From the NCBI GenBank assembly GCA_034678485.1, contig JAXDBU010000113.1, positions 26,307-90,306 on the forward strand: a stretch of 64,000 nt of DNA, read 5' to 3'. The notes under the pieces were generated by a model. The model was not told the DNA's origin. It saw nothing but the letters and a program-made list of their open reading frames with translations, and did no database searches. Below are positions 36,065 to 45,600 of this stretch, piece after piece; the stretch's first letter is position 1, and each line of letters starts with the position of its first letter. This stretch comes from PLanc-01 sp034678485 (GTDB taxonomy: Bacteria > Planctomycetota > Phycisphaerae > Sedimentisphaerales > Anaerobacaceae). The position numbers and the translations under genes were made by a program.

Positions 36065-36463
36065 CTAAGGGGCGCCGCTTGATGCTACTTTGGGGTAGAG
36101 ATAAAACGCCGGTATGTCGATCTTGCGCAGTCCTCTCGATATACAGGGCCGGTCCTGCCACGCCAGCCAATAGCCTGCTTCGAGCACCACGAAACCGTTG
36201 ACATCATCCAGGGATCTGCCGTGCAGGTGGAAGGCGAACCTGCCCTGCTCGTCTGTGCGAGTGGCATGACATTCGGAGCGATTGATGCTCAGGCCGGTGC
36301 GCCCATGAGCATAGATGGTCGGCAGCCTCTCCGGGGCCCAGGAATACTCTCCCGAGGGACTCACCAGCACCTCGACGTCGCACATGGGTTCGCCGGTGGC
36401 GCCGTGAAGGACCTGACCGTGATACACCGGGTCGTGCGACATAACCACCCGATCGACAGGCAA
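36065..36463 (-). CDS. hypothetical protein with carboxypeptidase-regulatory-like domain, possibly truncated
   Basis: A 132-residue frame from a TTG codon (an ATG at 36442 is the only canonical option). GQVLHGATGEPMCDVEVLVSPSG followed by ATRTDEQGRFAFHLHG fits a CarboxypepD_reg/transthyretin-like beta sandwich. An adjacent - strand frame upstream (from about 36582) reads VLPEQPSATYSDVPRLRLQVGENGNSA, which could be the missing N-terminal part after a frameshift. It may therefore be a decaying gene. No signal peptide is seen in the present frame. Confidence 0.4.
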   Translation of the reverse strand: MPVDRVVMSHDPVYHGQVLHGATGEPMCDVEVLVSPSGEYSWAPERLPTIYAHGRTGLSINRSECHATRTDEQGRFAFHLHGRSLDDVNGFVVLEAGYWLAWQDRPCISRGLRKIDIPAFYLYPKVASSGAP

Positions 36464-36809
36464 GAGGACGCCGAGTTGCCGTTCTCACCCACTTGGAGAC
36501 GCAGGCGAGGCACGTCCGAGTATGTCGCCGATGGCTGTTCTGGAAGAACATAGACAGGACTGCTGCGCGGGTCGCCTTGCATCTCTTTTCAGAAGTTTTG
36601 TCGCCTCGCGGCGAGATTCACCGGTCTTGCGGCTAAACCGCCCTCTGCCATCCGTCGATAAAGGGCACAGGTGCAGGGTGTGGCGTGCACACCGACAGCA
36701 ACATGGAGATGGCGTGGGGCACACCTTCGGGTGATAGCCGACGATCAATGACGACAAAGCCCGAATAGCTGCGGCCGAGAGGCACGCAGTCGGGCGGGAG
36801 GAGCATATC
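36464..36809. other. leader of sigma factor gene with repeat-like sequence
   Basis: About 345 bp with no intact gene. It contains the second copy of the 21-bp dispersed word and the ribosome-site-like GGGAGGAG at 36796-36803. Stop codons TGA and TAG (36732-36737) limit how far the sigma frame can extend. Confidence 0.5.
36676..36696 (+). repeat. dispersed 21-bp palindromic word, copy 2
   Basis: Reads GGGTGTG-G-CGT-G-CACACCGAC, 19 of 21 identical to the - strand copy at 26884-26904, again just upstream of a housekeeping gene. Confidence 0.45.
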
Positions 36810-37628
36810 ATATTCGACGTCACACTCAAAGACTACCTCAAGGAAATCGACGAGGCATCTCTGCTGACCGCCGAACAGGAGTACGAGTACGGCAAGCAGA
36901 TCGCAGAGGCCAATGACCCGGAGGCCCGCGAGAGACTCGTGCGGAGCAACCTGCGGCTCGTGGTGAACATCGCGAAGAAATACGGCGGGCGGGGCATGAG
37001 CCTGGGCGACCTGATCGAGGAAGGAAACCTCGGCCTGATCAAAGCGGTGGATTACTTCGACCCGGATCGGGGAACGCGATTCAGCACGTACGCCGCCTGG
37101 TGGATCAAGCAGAGCATCAAGCGGGCGCTGCTGGAGAACATCCAGCCCGTGCACGTCCCGACGTACATGGTCGCGTTGATCAACCAGTGGCGTCACACCG
37201 CCTCCGAGGTGGAGGGCCGGGTCGGGAGGAGGCTGACCCTGGATGAAATGGCGGACCTGATGCACCTGCCGGTGCGGAAGGCCAAGGTCATCCACCGGAT
37301 CGTCGAGGTTCTGGGCAGTGCGGGCGAGAGCCTCAGCGCCGATGACGAAGACGATACGGTCGCGCTGGAATCCACCCTCGAGGACGACAACACCGGCCGG
37401 CCGGAGGATTGCCTCGTCGAGAGCGAGGAGAAGGCCAAGGCGGTCCGACTGCTCGAATCGCTGGACCCGCGCGAGGCGGAGGTCCTTCGCTTGCACTACG
37501 GCCTCGGGGAGAAGTGCCCGCTGAGTCTCAAAGAGATCGGCAAGAAGCTGGGCCTGACCCGGGAGAGAATCCGCCAGATCCGACGCGACGCGCTGACCAA
37601 TCTGTACCAGCAGATGGAAGGCGAGTAG
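36810..37628 (+). CDS. RNA polymerase sigma-70 factor (RpoD/SigA-like) without canonical start codon
   Basis: A primary-type sigma factor. Region 1.2 is encoded upstream of the first GTG (TLKDYLKEIDEASLLTAEQEYEYGKQIA), then region 2 (LRLVVNIAKKYGGRGMSLGDLIEEGNLGLIKAVDYFD; FSTYAAWWIKQSIKRAL), region 3 (RRLTLDEMADLMHLP) and region 4 (LSLKEIGKKLGLTRERIRQIRRDAL). The GTG at 36939 would cut off all of region 1.2. Between the last in-frame stop (36735-36737) and 36939 there is no in-frame ATG, GTG or TTG. The best candidate is ATA at 36810, seven bases after GGAG, giving 272 residues; ATC at 36807 is the alternative. It directs promoter recognition, probably for housekeeping or a large regulon. Confidence 0.85.
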   Translation: MFDVTLKDYLKEIDEASLLTAEQEYEYGKQIAEANDPEARERLVRSNLRLVVNIAKKYGGRGMSLGDLIEEGNLGLIKAVDYFDPDRGTRFSTYAAWWIKQSIKRALLENIQPVHVPTYMVALINQWRHTASEVEGRVGRRLTLDEMADLMHLPVRKAKVIHRIVEVLGSAGESLSADDEDDTVALESTLEDDNTGRPEDCLVESEEKAKAVRLLESLDPREAEVLRLHYGLGEKCPLSLKEIGKKLGLTRERIRQIRRDALTNLYQQMEGE

Positions 37629-37695
37629 CGCAACGCGTGGGAAGACGCCACGGAGGTCCCGACGCCCGGTCGGAATACAGGGCTCCGGCGATCTC

Positions 37696-38142
37696 TCACG
37701 CGACCGGCGAGGTTGGCTCGGTGACCGACTCCGAAGCAGCGCGACGGCCCGTTCTCAAGCCCGCGATTCCCAGAGCGACGCCGAGCACACCCAGGGCGAT
37801 TCCCATCAGGGGGTTCGCATCTGCCGGCCCGTTGAGGAGTGGGGCAGCCGGGATGTACCGAACAGCGACGGCGGAACCCACGGCGGGAAGCGCCGCGGCG
37901 TTGTACACCTTCTTGCGATCCAGATTCCCCACGTAGTCCCTCCCATTGACCGCAAACCGATAGTTGATCCGGTAGTTGTAGTCCATCTTGTCGGACGTGT
38001 CGCTCACAATTCGCCTGACATCTGTAATCACGCCCTGCGTCACAGTTCCCGCGAACCTGACCACAACCACGCGCAGCCCCAGAAACAGGAGAACAGCACC
38101 AATGCCCATCAACACCAGACGACCCGAGACGCGATTCTTCAC
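37696..38142 (-). CDS. DUF3592-type membrane protein
   Basis: A 148-residue protein with an N-terminal transmembrane helix (LVLMGIGAVLLFLGLRVVVV) and a C-terminal one (PLMGIALGVLGVALGIAGL). Between them is an extracytoplasmic beta domain (YNYRINYRFAVNGRDYVG...VGSAVAVRYIPAAP). This layout matches DUF3592. It overlaps the CYTH gene by 4 bp (ATGA). Function unknown. Confidence 0.8.
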   Translation of the reverse strand: MKNRVSGRLVLMGIGAVLLFLGLRVVVVRFAGTVTQGVITDVRRIVSDTSDKMDYNYRINYRFAVNGRDYVGNLDRKKVYNAAALPAVGSAVAVRYIPAAPLLNGPADANPLMGIALGVLGVALGIAGLRTGRRAASESVTEPTSPVA

Positions 38143-38669
38143 ACTTGTTCCTTCCTTCGCTGCTCGATCATATCAATGTAGGCCATCCTGAGGAGTTGGT
38201 CGTCGCGGATGCCGATCCTGCGCATCAGTTCACGGGCTATCGCGGACCCCTCCTGGACGTCCTGTCGCTCGTCCAGCACGACCTCCAGCTCGACGAACTC
38301 ACCCAGACCCTCCACTCGGTCCAGATGCACTCTCGTTTGGCCGATCAGGTAGAGCATCCGGCGCTTTCGGACGATGCCGCGAAGGCCCAGTGTTCTCACC
38401 AGCGCGTCGCAGAGTCCGTCGGGATCGTTCGTTCGATGCACGGTGTATCGGCATTCCTTCGGGCCCTCCGTGTCGGGGCGGTCGTAGGCAATCAGTTCGC
38501 CCTGTCCGGCGCCGGCAAACCGCCTGAGTTTCAGACGACCATGAAGGCAGTGAAAGAAGACGTCCTGCTGTTCGAAGATGATGGGGCTGTCCTGAGCCAA
38601 CGGCGCCACTCGTTGCTCGATTGCGGCCAGATCGGCCGCTCTGGTCTTGATCTCCACGTTCCTGCTCAT
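38139..38669 (-). CDS. CYTH-domain protein (class IV adenylate cyclase-like)
   Basis: A 176-residue protein with the family start MSRNVEIKTRA (ExExK-type signature). Further elements are QQDVFFHCLHGRLKLRRF, ELIAYDRPDTEGPKECRY, KRRMLYLIGQTRVHLDRVEGLGEFVELEVVL and RMAYIDMI, typical of the CyaB/thiamine-triphosphatase (CYTH) superfamily. It should bind a triphosphate with divalent metal and either hydrolyse it or cyclise ATP. The start at 38669 is chosen for family fit; ATG at 38681 is closer to a GGAG. Coupled to the DUF3592 gene downstream. Confidence 0.87.
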   Translation of the reverse strand: MSRNVEIKTRAADLAAIEQRVAPLAQDSPIIFEQQDVFFHCLHGRLKLRRFAGAGQGELIAYDRPDTEGPKECRYTVHRTNDPDGLCDALVRTLGLRGIVRKRRMLYLIGQTRVHLDRVEGLGEFVELEVVLDERQDVQEGSAIARELMRRIGIRDDQLLRMAYIDMIEQRRKEQV

Positions 38670-38698
38670 CGCAACATGCATCTCTCCCGGCGGAACGG

Positions 38699-39244
38699 CT
38701 AACTCTGCGACCTGCGGCACAGGCGATCGATGTCCTTGGCCACGATCTCCGCCACGATGCGTTGGAGTTCGGGCAACTCCTCGGAGAACCCGTCATCCAG
38801 CGAGGGACCGCGGTCATCCGATGAGGGCACAGCGATGGCTTCCTGCTGCGCCTGACTCGGCGCTCGCCGACGTCCGGCCGCTACGCGCCGCTGCTCGGCC
38901 AGGATATTCTCCGCCAGGTCATACGTAGGGATCTCCCCCTCGACGGCCGGGGACACTCCCGCATCCGGGCCGGAGGCGTTGTCCGCGATGGGCTCTGCCG
39001 CAGTGTTCTCATCCACACGATGGTCGCCGTCCCCCGATTGCGGGACTGCTTGATCCGACGGCTCGCAATCAGTCTCTTCACGTGGCTTCCCAAACGGCGG
39101 CATCACGTCAGCCGCACGCAACACGCGCGTGCGTTTCGGTCTTGCACTGTTGTCCTTCTCGTCCACGACGAAACCAACCTCCTCAGAATGCCCCTGCGTG
39201 AACGCGTCAGAACGCAGCTTCCTACGGTTCACACGCCATGCCAT
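38699..39244 (-). CDS. conserved hypothetical protein
   Basis: 181 residues, mostly disordered and acidic in the middle (SGDGDHRVDENTAAEPIADNASG). A short conserved-looking segment (YDLAENILAEQRRVAAGRRRAPS) and the C-terminal helix (LPELQRIVAEIVAKDIDRLCRR) stand out. No signal peptide or membrane segment. The ATG giving MAWRVNRRKLRS is preferred; an ATG five codons earlier is possible. It lies 29 bp upstream of the CYTH gene and probably belongs to the same operon. I do not recognise the family. Confidence 0.6.
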   Translation of the reverse strand: MAWRVNRRKLRSDAFTQGHSEEVGFVVDEKDNSARPKRTRVLRAADVMPPFGKPREETDCEPSDQAVPQSGDGDHRVDENTAAEPIADNASGPDAGVSPAVEGEIPTYDLAENILAEQRRVAAGRRRAPSQAQQEAIAVPSSDDRGPSLDDGFSEELPELQRIVAEIVAKDIDRLCRRSQS

Positions 39245-39445
39245 GATAATCCACAGCACACGACTTTGCCAGAGATTCCTATCATCCGACGCGAGTCACA
39301 TAGAGATAATACGCTCCGCGTGAGGAGCCGTCGTCAGGCGGCGTGGGAGGCAGCCCAGACTCCACCCTCCCGCGGCGCCGAGCGCCATGAGGAATTGCCT
39401 TCTGTGCACGGGGCGCCTCCTTGCGTTGTCATCCGCTCTCTGTCG

Positions 39446-40672
39446 TCAGGCGGCCGTCACCGGCCCGAGGACATACTGGGTGTGGCTGCCCAGATCGATC
39501 TCCCGGATGAGACGATTGACGTCCTCTATCCGAACGGCCTTGATGGCCTCTACATCCTGCTCGACCGGACGGTACTCGCCCAGGTACATCCAATTGAAGC
39601 CCAGGTCCACGAGCCGGCCCATCGGCAGCTCGTTTTTGAGCACCAGGGCGCTGAGAACCTTGTTCCGGGCCTTGACCAGTTCGTCCTCACGCACGCCGTT
39701 CGATGCCAGGTCGTCGAAAATGCCCTTCACAATGCCCAGGATCTTGCCCACGTTGCGCGCGCCGCAACGGAAGTAACTACAGAGGGCCCCGGTTCCATCC
39801 ATCGGGCTAAAGTGCATCGACGCCTCTTCCGTCAGGGCCTTGTCTACGAGATCCCAGTAGAACCGGGAACCATAGTCGTCGCCGACAATCACACTCAGGA
39901 GCGACGCGGCAAATCGGCGCGGATCCTGAGCGCTGACGCCCGCGTGCATCAGGCAGACGTGCTCGCGTTTGAGGTTCGTCTTCTCGGTGCGGGCTTTCCG
40001 CTTCGTGCCGCTGAAATGGGTCAGCAGACGATCCACTGTTTGCGCCGGCCACCGGCCGGAGGCGCCCTCGACGGTCCCGCAGAACCGGTCCCAGTCGAAA
40101 TTGCCCGTGCAGGCAACCACCATGTTGTTCGGCACGTACCGATGAGCGAAGTACTCACGCATCCGTTCGGCCGTCAGACCATCCACACTCTCAACCGTCC
40201 CCAGAACGCTGTAGCCACATGGGTGATCCCCGAAATGCAGACCCCGACAGCGATCCATCACGTCGAACGTCGGCGTGTCCTGGTACATTGCGATTTCTTC
40301 CTTGATGACGTTCTTCTCGATAGCAAAGTCGTCATCTCGCAGCGCCGGGCGCATCAGTTCAGCCCAGAGCCCCGTGATCTCAATCAGATACTCCGGCAGC
40401 ACAGCGGCGTAGAAGACCGTCTGTTCTTCGCTGGTGAAGGCATTGAACTGCGCCCCCCGGCTGTCGAACGCCTCATTCACTTCGAACGCACTGAGCCGTT
40501 CGGTGCCTTTGAACAACATGTGCTCCAGGAAATGGGACACGCCGTTGATCTGTGGGGTCTCATCGCGCGCCCCCGTCCGGACGAAGTACCCGATGGCTGC
40601 GGATTTGCCCGCCGGGTTCACCTCGCCGATCAGGACCAGGCCGTTCGACAGTTGTTTGTGCTTGAATTCCAT
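39446..40672 (-). CDS. M16-family zinc metallopeptidase (processing-peptidase-like)
   Basis: A 408-residue M16B peptidase without signal peptide. The zinc motif HFLEH is at residues 47-51 (NGVSHFLEHMLFKGT), with the Glu ligand in AIEKNVIKEEIAMY. The start MEFKHKQLSNGLVL was chosen from family alignment, since the longer frame overlaps the upstream gene. A C-terminal R/Y-type segment (GNFDWDRFCG; GDDYGSRFYWDLVDK) is present. It follows the zinc-less partner gene by four bases and probably forms a heterodimer like mitochondrial processing peptidase. Confidence 0.92.
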   Translation of the reverse strand: MEFKHKQLSNGLVLIGEVNPAGKSAAIGYFVRTGARDETPQINGVSHFLEHMLFKGTERLSAFEVNEAFDSRGAQFNAFTSEEQTVFYAAVLPEYLIEITGLWAELMRPALRDDDFAIEKNVIKEEIAMYQDTPTFDVMDRCRGLHFGDHPCGYSVLGTVESVDGLTAERMREYFAHRYVPNNMVVACTGNFDWDRFCGTVEGASGRWPAQTVDRLLTHFSGTKRKARTEKTNLKREHVCLMHAGVSAQDPRRFAASLLSVIVGDDYGSRFYWDLVDKALTEEASMHFSPMDGTGALCSYFRCGARNVGKILGIVKGIFDDLASNGVREDELVKARNKVLSALVLKNELPMGRLVDLGFNWMYLGEYRPVEQDVEAIKAVRIEDVNRLIREIDLGSHTQYVLGPVTAA

Positions 40673-40676
40673 AGCG

Positions 40677-41909
40677 CTATTCGACACGGACCTCCTTCGG
40701 GCCGATGGTGACAACCGTGTACTCCTTGAAAGGCCGGCTCCGGAGGAATCCCAGTACGGACTCGACGGACGTGGCTTCGATCCGTTCTTTGATCTCCTCA
40801 AGCGGACGGACCCGCCCGAGCATGTAGTAATCACTGCCGATCGAGCCGGCCCGACTGCCCGACGACTCGCTCTGGAGGATCACGCTGGACTTCAGGCCGA
40901 TCTTCGCCCGCGTCATCTCCTCCTCGCCAATCCCGTCCGCCAGCCGCTGGAACTCACCGACAATCACGTCGAGCGTCTCCTGCGCCTTGTCGGGCGTCGT
41001 GCCCGCATAACACAGGATACCCGCTGCGTCCTTCAGGGAATGGTATTTCGCCCCGATGGCGTAGCACAGTCCCCGCTTCTCGCGAACCTCCGTGAACAGA
41101 CGCGAACTCATGCTGCCCGACAGGACCGAAACCGCCATGCGGGCGTTGTAATAGTCCTCATCGACGAACCGAGCCGTCTCGGTCATCAGGCCGATGTGGA
41201 CCTGTGCGCCGTCGTGCGGAATGTGCGTATAGCAGGGTCCTCTCGCCGTGGTTGGGCGAGACGCCAACGGCTTGCCGTCCTCGTTCCCGAAGACCTCCTC
41301 CAGTTGGCAACATACGGCGTCGAAGTCGTACTTGCCTGCCACGCTGAAGATCGTCTGGGGGACATTCAGATAGTCCACTGCAGTACGGCGGGCTTTGGAG
41401 GCACTCAGATTCTCCAGGTCCTCCGCCTCGCCCATCGTGCTGCGACCGAGCGGATCGCCGTAGAATCGTTTCCGCAACTCGATCGTGACCCGCTGACGGG
41501 GTTCATCGTCCAGCGAAGCCAGTTCCTCAAGGATGAGCTGGCGGGCGGGTCCGAACTGCTCGTCGTTCAGGTGCGGTCGGAGGATGACATCCGCATGGAG
41601 CGCCAGAGCCTGCGCCAGATTGCTCGACTCCAGCGCCCCTCCGAGACACAGGTGCGAGCTGCCGATCGACGTGGATCGCTGCACGCCAAGGCCGTCCAGA
41701 GCGTCGCCCAGCGTCCGGCTGTCTCGGGTCCCGGCCCCGCGGAAGATCCACTCCGACAGGACGTTGGAGACCCCGCAGCAACCTGACGGCATCCGGGCCG
41801 CTCCCGCCGGCAGCATGAAGTCGAATGCCACCGACTCGACCCCTGCCATCGGCTCGCCCAACAGCACCATGCCGTTGCTCAACACACGTTTGTCCGTCCC
41901 TTGCTCCAC
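40677..41909 (-). CDS. M16-family partner protein lacking the zinc motif
   Basis: 410 residues of M16 fold (SNGMVLLGEPMAGVESVAFDFMLPAGA; GSMSSRLFTEVREKRGLCYAIGAKYHSL). Where HxxEH belongs, the sequence is NVLSEW (GVSNVLSEWIFRGAG), so the metal site is lost. The glycine-containing substrate-binding loop and C-terminal half are kept. It is the first gene of a two-gene operon with the active subunit. Start ATG fits family length; no signal peptide. Confidence 0.9.
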   Translation of the reverse strand: MEQGTDKRVLSNGMVLLGEPMAGVESVAFDFMLPAGAARMPSGCCGVSNVLSEWIFRGAGTRDSRTLGDALDGLGVQRSTSIGSSHLCLGGALESSNLAQALALHADVILRPHLNDEQFGPARQLILEELASLDDEPRQRVTIELRKRFYGDPLGRSTMGEAEDLENLSASKARRTAVDYLNVPQTIFSVAGKYDFDAVCCQLEEVFGNEDGKPLASRPTTARGPCYTHIPHDGAQVHIGLMTETARFVDEDYYNARMAVSVLSGSMSSRLFTEVREKRGLCYAIGAKYHSLKDAAGILCYAGTTPDKAQETLDVIVGEFQRLADGIGEEEMTRAKIGLKSSVILQSESSGSRAGSIGSDYYMLGRVRPLEEIKERIEATSVESVLGFLRSRPFKEYTVVTIGPKEVRVE

Positions 41910-42275
41910 GAATAGTCCTCACTCAGCCACGCGATCAGCATCCTCTTACGCGTCGTCGTCCCCATTTGTCATTCATCCGGACCCAAGGGGACGCGACGAA
42001 GACTGGATTCTACCACCGCCCCCTGCGGCCTTCAACCGCCAATTCACAGACCCGACTTCGACGTACCTCGCCGGGCACACGGTGCGTCGAGACAACCACC
42101 TTGACCACCTTGCATCGCAGGCATTTGCCATTGACCCGCTGCAGAGGGCCTGATAGCCTATAGGACACGGACTCGATTTCGTTTTCTTATCCTTTTTCCG
42201 TTGGCATTTGGCCCCAAGCCGGAAAGGGACGTGTGGATGGTGTGCTCACGATCCGCGATGAAAGCGAGGTTTCCA
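41910..42275. other. 366-bp spacer, no gene seen
   Basis: No family-like ORF on either strand. It must contain the promoter of the M16 operon (on -). Nothing else recognised. Confidence 0.45.
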
Positions 42276-42604
42276 ATGGGACGAACGACATCAGTACGCT
42301 GTGTGGGCGCTGTGCTTGCTGCTCTGATACTGCTATCGTTCACCACGTGCGCCACCTTGTCGGCATGAAGCTGCGAAGCTTGAGTCTGAGCCGAATCACG
42401 GACTCCGGGTTGGTCTACGTCAGCCAACTGGATCAGCTTGAAGAACTGAACCTCGCCCTTGCGCAGGTCTCCGACGAGGGGATCGAACACCTGCGAACGA
42501 TGAAGAAGCTGCGCTGGCTGAGCTTCGAAGGGGGCGGTCCAACTCCGTCCGGCATCGCACAACTCCAGCGGTCCTTGCCCAAGACGATAATCACCGGCCT
42601 CTGA
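42276..42604 (+). pseudogene. remnant of a secreted leucine-rich-repeat lipoprotein
   Basis: A 30-residue frame from ATG 42276 encodes a complete lipoprotein-like leader (VRCVGAVLAALILLSFTTCATLSA) and stops at TGA 42366-42368. An LRR frame starts at the overlapping ATG 42365 (ATGA) in another frame: MKLRSLSLSRITDSGL, then LDQLEELNLALAQVSDEGI and MKKLRWLSFEGGG, ending at 42604. The planctomycete LRR type (ITDxGL) normally comes in many repeats behind a signal peptide, so this looks like a gene shortened by deletion with a frameshift. Translational coupling of two tiny ORFs is less likely. Confidence 0.55.
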
Positions 42605-42614
42605 CGACCGTGTC

Positions 42615-45600
42615 TCATGCCGCGGCGGTTTCGCTGCTGTACTCGTCGAACCGCACGGCGATCCTCTTGCTGACGCCCTGCTGCTGCATCGTCACGCCGA
42701 ACAGCATCTGCGCGATGCTCATCGTCCGCTTGGAGTGCGTGATGACGACGAACTGGCTCTCGATGCCGAAGTCCCGCAGCAGCATGTTGAACCGTTCGTT
42801 GTTCGCCTCGTCCAGAGCCGCGTCCACCTCGTCCAGGAAACAGAACGGCGACGGCTTCGTTCGGAAGACTGCGAACAGCAGCGCCATCGCGGTCATCGAC
42901 TTCTCTCCGCCGCTGAGCAGCGAGATGCTCCGTGTCTCCTTGCCCGGCGGCTTGGCGATCACTTCGATGCCCGCGTCGAGCACGTCGTCGGACTCTTCCA
43001 GGACGACATCGGCTTTGCCGCCGCCGAAGAGCTTGCGGAAGATCTGCTGGAAATTCACACGGATTTGGTCGAACGTCTCGACGAATCGCTCCCGGCTCTG
43101 CTTGTTGAGCTTCGTGATGAGTTGCTGGAGCTGGTCTTTGCTCTCGGTGAGATCCTGGACCTGGTTGGCCAGGAAGTTGTGGCGTTCTTCCAGGGTGTCC
43201 TGCTCGGCAATGGCATCCACGTTCACGTTGCCCAGCCGCTCGATCTTGCCGCGAAGCTCGGTGATTTCGTTCTTCACCTGCTCCCAGTTCACATCGCCGG
43301 TCGTGTGGGTCTCGAACGTCTGGGCCAGGTCGATCTGCAACTCGTCCTTCACGCGGTCGACCAGATCCTGCTGGCGGACCTGCAACTGCCCAAGCTCGAC
43401 CCGCAATGCGTTGATCCTGTGCTCGACCTCGGTCTTGTGGGCCCGCGTGGCGCGAACCGTTTCTTCCTTGTCCTTCTGCTCGGCGACGAGCGACTCGAGT
43501 TGCTCCTGCACGAGTCGGTTGCTCTGCTGGGCGGTCTCTTTCTCGACATAGAGTTCGGAGACGGCGGCCTCACAGCTCAGGATGTCCCGTTGCGCCTCCA
43601 GGAGCTGACCGGCCCCCACGCGAATCGCCTCCTCCACACCGGCCAAGGCGCGAAGACTTGCCTGCATCTGACCCTGGAGTCGTTCGATGATCTGCCTGAG
43701 ACCCTTCTGCTGTTCGAGCACCTGCCCGAGCTGCACCTTCAGGTCCGTCAGTTCCTGCATCCGGTCCTGTTGCTGGCATCGGAGTTCGCTGTGGCGTTCC
43801 TCCAGATCGGCAATGCGGGCCTTCCGCTCGTTGTTGACGGCCTCCAACTCCGTGAGCCGTTGCTTGGAATCGTATTCCCGCTGCACCGACTGGGCGATCT
43901 GGGCTTCGAGCGAATCGATCTCACTGGCGATGAGCGGCTCCTCGTCCTTGAGCCGCTTGATGTCCCGCTCGTAAACGCCCAGCTTCGAGTTGACCTGCAT
44001 CTTCTCCGTGCTGGCCTCGTAGATCGCGGTGCGAAGCTCCTTGCAGAGCTTCTCCAGATGCGCCTTGTTCTGACTGCTATGCTGGATCTGTCGGTCCAGC
44101 TGGGAGATTTCGTCGTTGAGCGATGCAATCGCTCCTTCCAGCTGGCTGATCCGGCTTCGACGCGAGATCAGGCCACTGGCCCGCCCCAGGGGTCCGAGCC
44201 GAAGGACGCCGTCGCAGCCGAGATACTGACCTCCCAACGTGACGAAGCTGTATCCGGATCGCACCCGGTCGGGCAGCCCCGTGACCGCTTCGAGCGAATC
44301 CACGACGAGCGTCTTGCCCAGCAGGCTCCAGGTCAGTCTCGCATACCGACCCTCGCACCGGACAAACTCGACGAGCCGGCCCTTCACAAACGGATACGCC
44401 GAGAAATCCCCGTCGTCTGCGAACGGTGCCACCTGATCCAGGCCGCGGAAATGGACGCGACCTTCCAGACTCGACAACGTCGCGGAGTCCTGGAGCAGTC
44501 TGCCGGTGTCCTTGACGAGCAGCACGTCGGTGAGCCCTTCGAGCGCGGCCTCTACGGCCGCCGCAAACTGAACCTCCGTCCCGATCTTCTCCGCAAGGAT
44601 GCCGTCGATGTAGTCGAGCCGGGTGGTTGCATCCTTCTGCGACTTGAGGATGTTCTTGACCGCGTTGCCAAGTCCCTCGTAACGGCGCTCCATATCCGTC
44701 AGCACACCCAGTTCGCTGGTCAGCGCGCTGCGAGCCTCCTTCGCGGCGGCCAGGCGTTTCGCGTTTTCGGAAATCTGCCTGTCCGTCTCCTCGATGTTCA
44801 CCTTCTTGGACTCGAGATTGCGTTCCAGCTCCTCCAGGACCTTCGCAATGTCACCGAACCGGGCATTGTGCTGGGCCTTTTCAGTCAAGAGATGCTCGAG
44901 TTCGGTTTTGGCGGTCTGGGCCCGCCCGGCCAGTCGCTCTCGCTGGCTCGACAGGTTGTTCCGGTAGTTCGAGAGGCTCTGGATTTCGTTATGAAGCTGG
45001 GCCGTCCGGCGAACGATGTCGATAATGCCGGATTTCTCGTCTTCCAGCTCCGCCTGGAGCGACGTGAGCTGTATCTCGACCTCGCGAGCGATCTTCTGGA
45101 TCTGGGCAATCGCTTCATTCCTTTCGGTCACGATGCCATCGCACCCGACCAGATCCTTGTGGTGATTATCGAGGTCCCGCTTCAAGGTTTCGCCCTGGGC
45201 CCGCAGTCGCTCGATCTCCTGTGACGCGGTGCCTTTGCGCTGCTCCAGTTCCGCGCTGCGCGATCGCAGGAACTCGATCCGCTGGATCCTCTGGTCAATC
45301 CTGCTCTGGATGGCGACGAGTGAATTGCCGGTCTCCCCGAGCCGATGCTCTCTGTCGAGGATCTCGTTCCCGAGCCGGCTGGCTTCGGCTTCGGCGCCGG
45401 CCTCCTGCGCCGCCGCCGCGGAGAACCGTTCCTCATCCTGACGCAAAGCCGACGATTTCTCGTCGAGCTGCTCCTTATTCTTGCCGTATTCGACCAGCGA
45501 GAAGTTCACCTGCAGCTCTTTGAGACGCTGCGTGTATTCGAGATAGTTCCGGGCCTTGCCCGCCTGGAGCTTGACGCTGCGGAGCCGCTTGCCCACTTCG

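Noticed and set aside
36485..36829. 114-codon - strand ORF before the sigma factor
   Set aside because: Cys/Arg-rich, overlaps the sigma leader and a dispersed repeat; no family similarity.
42735..45224. 829-codon open frame on + opposite smc
   Set aside because: Shadow of smc, which has full SMC motifs on the other strand.
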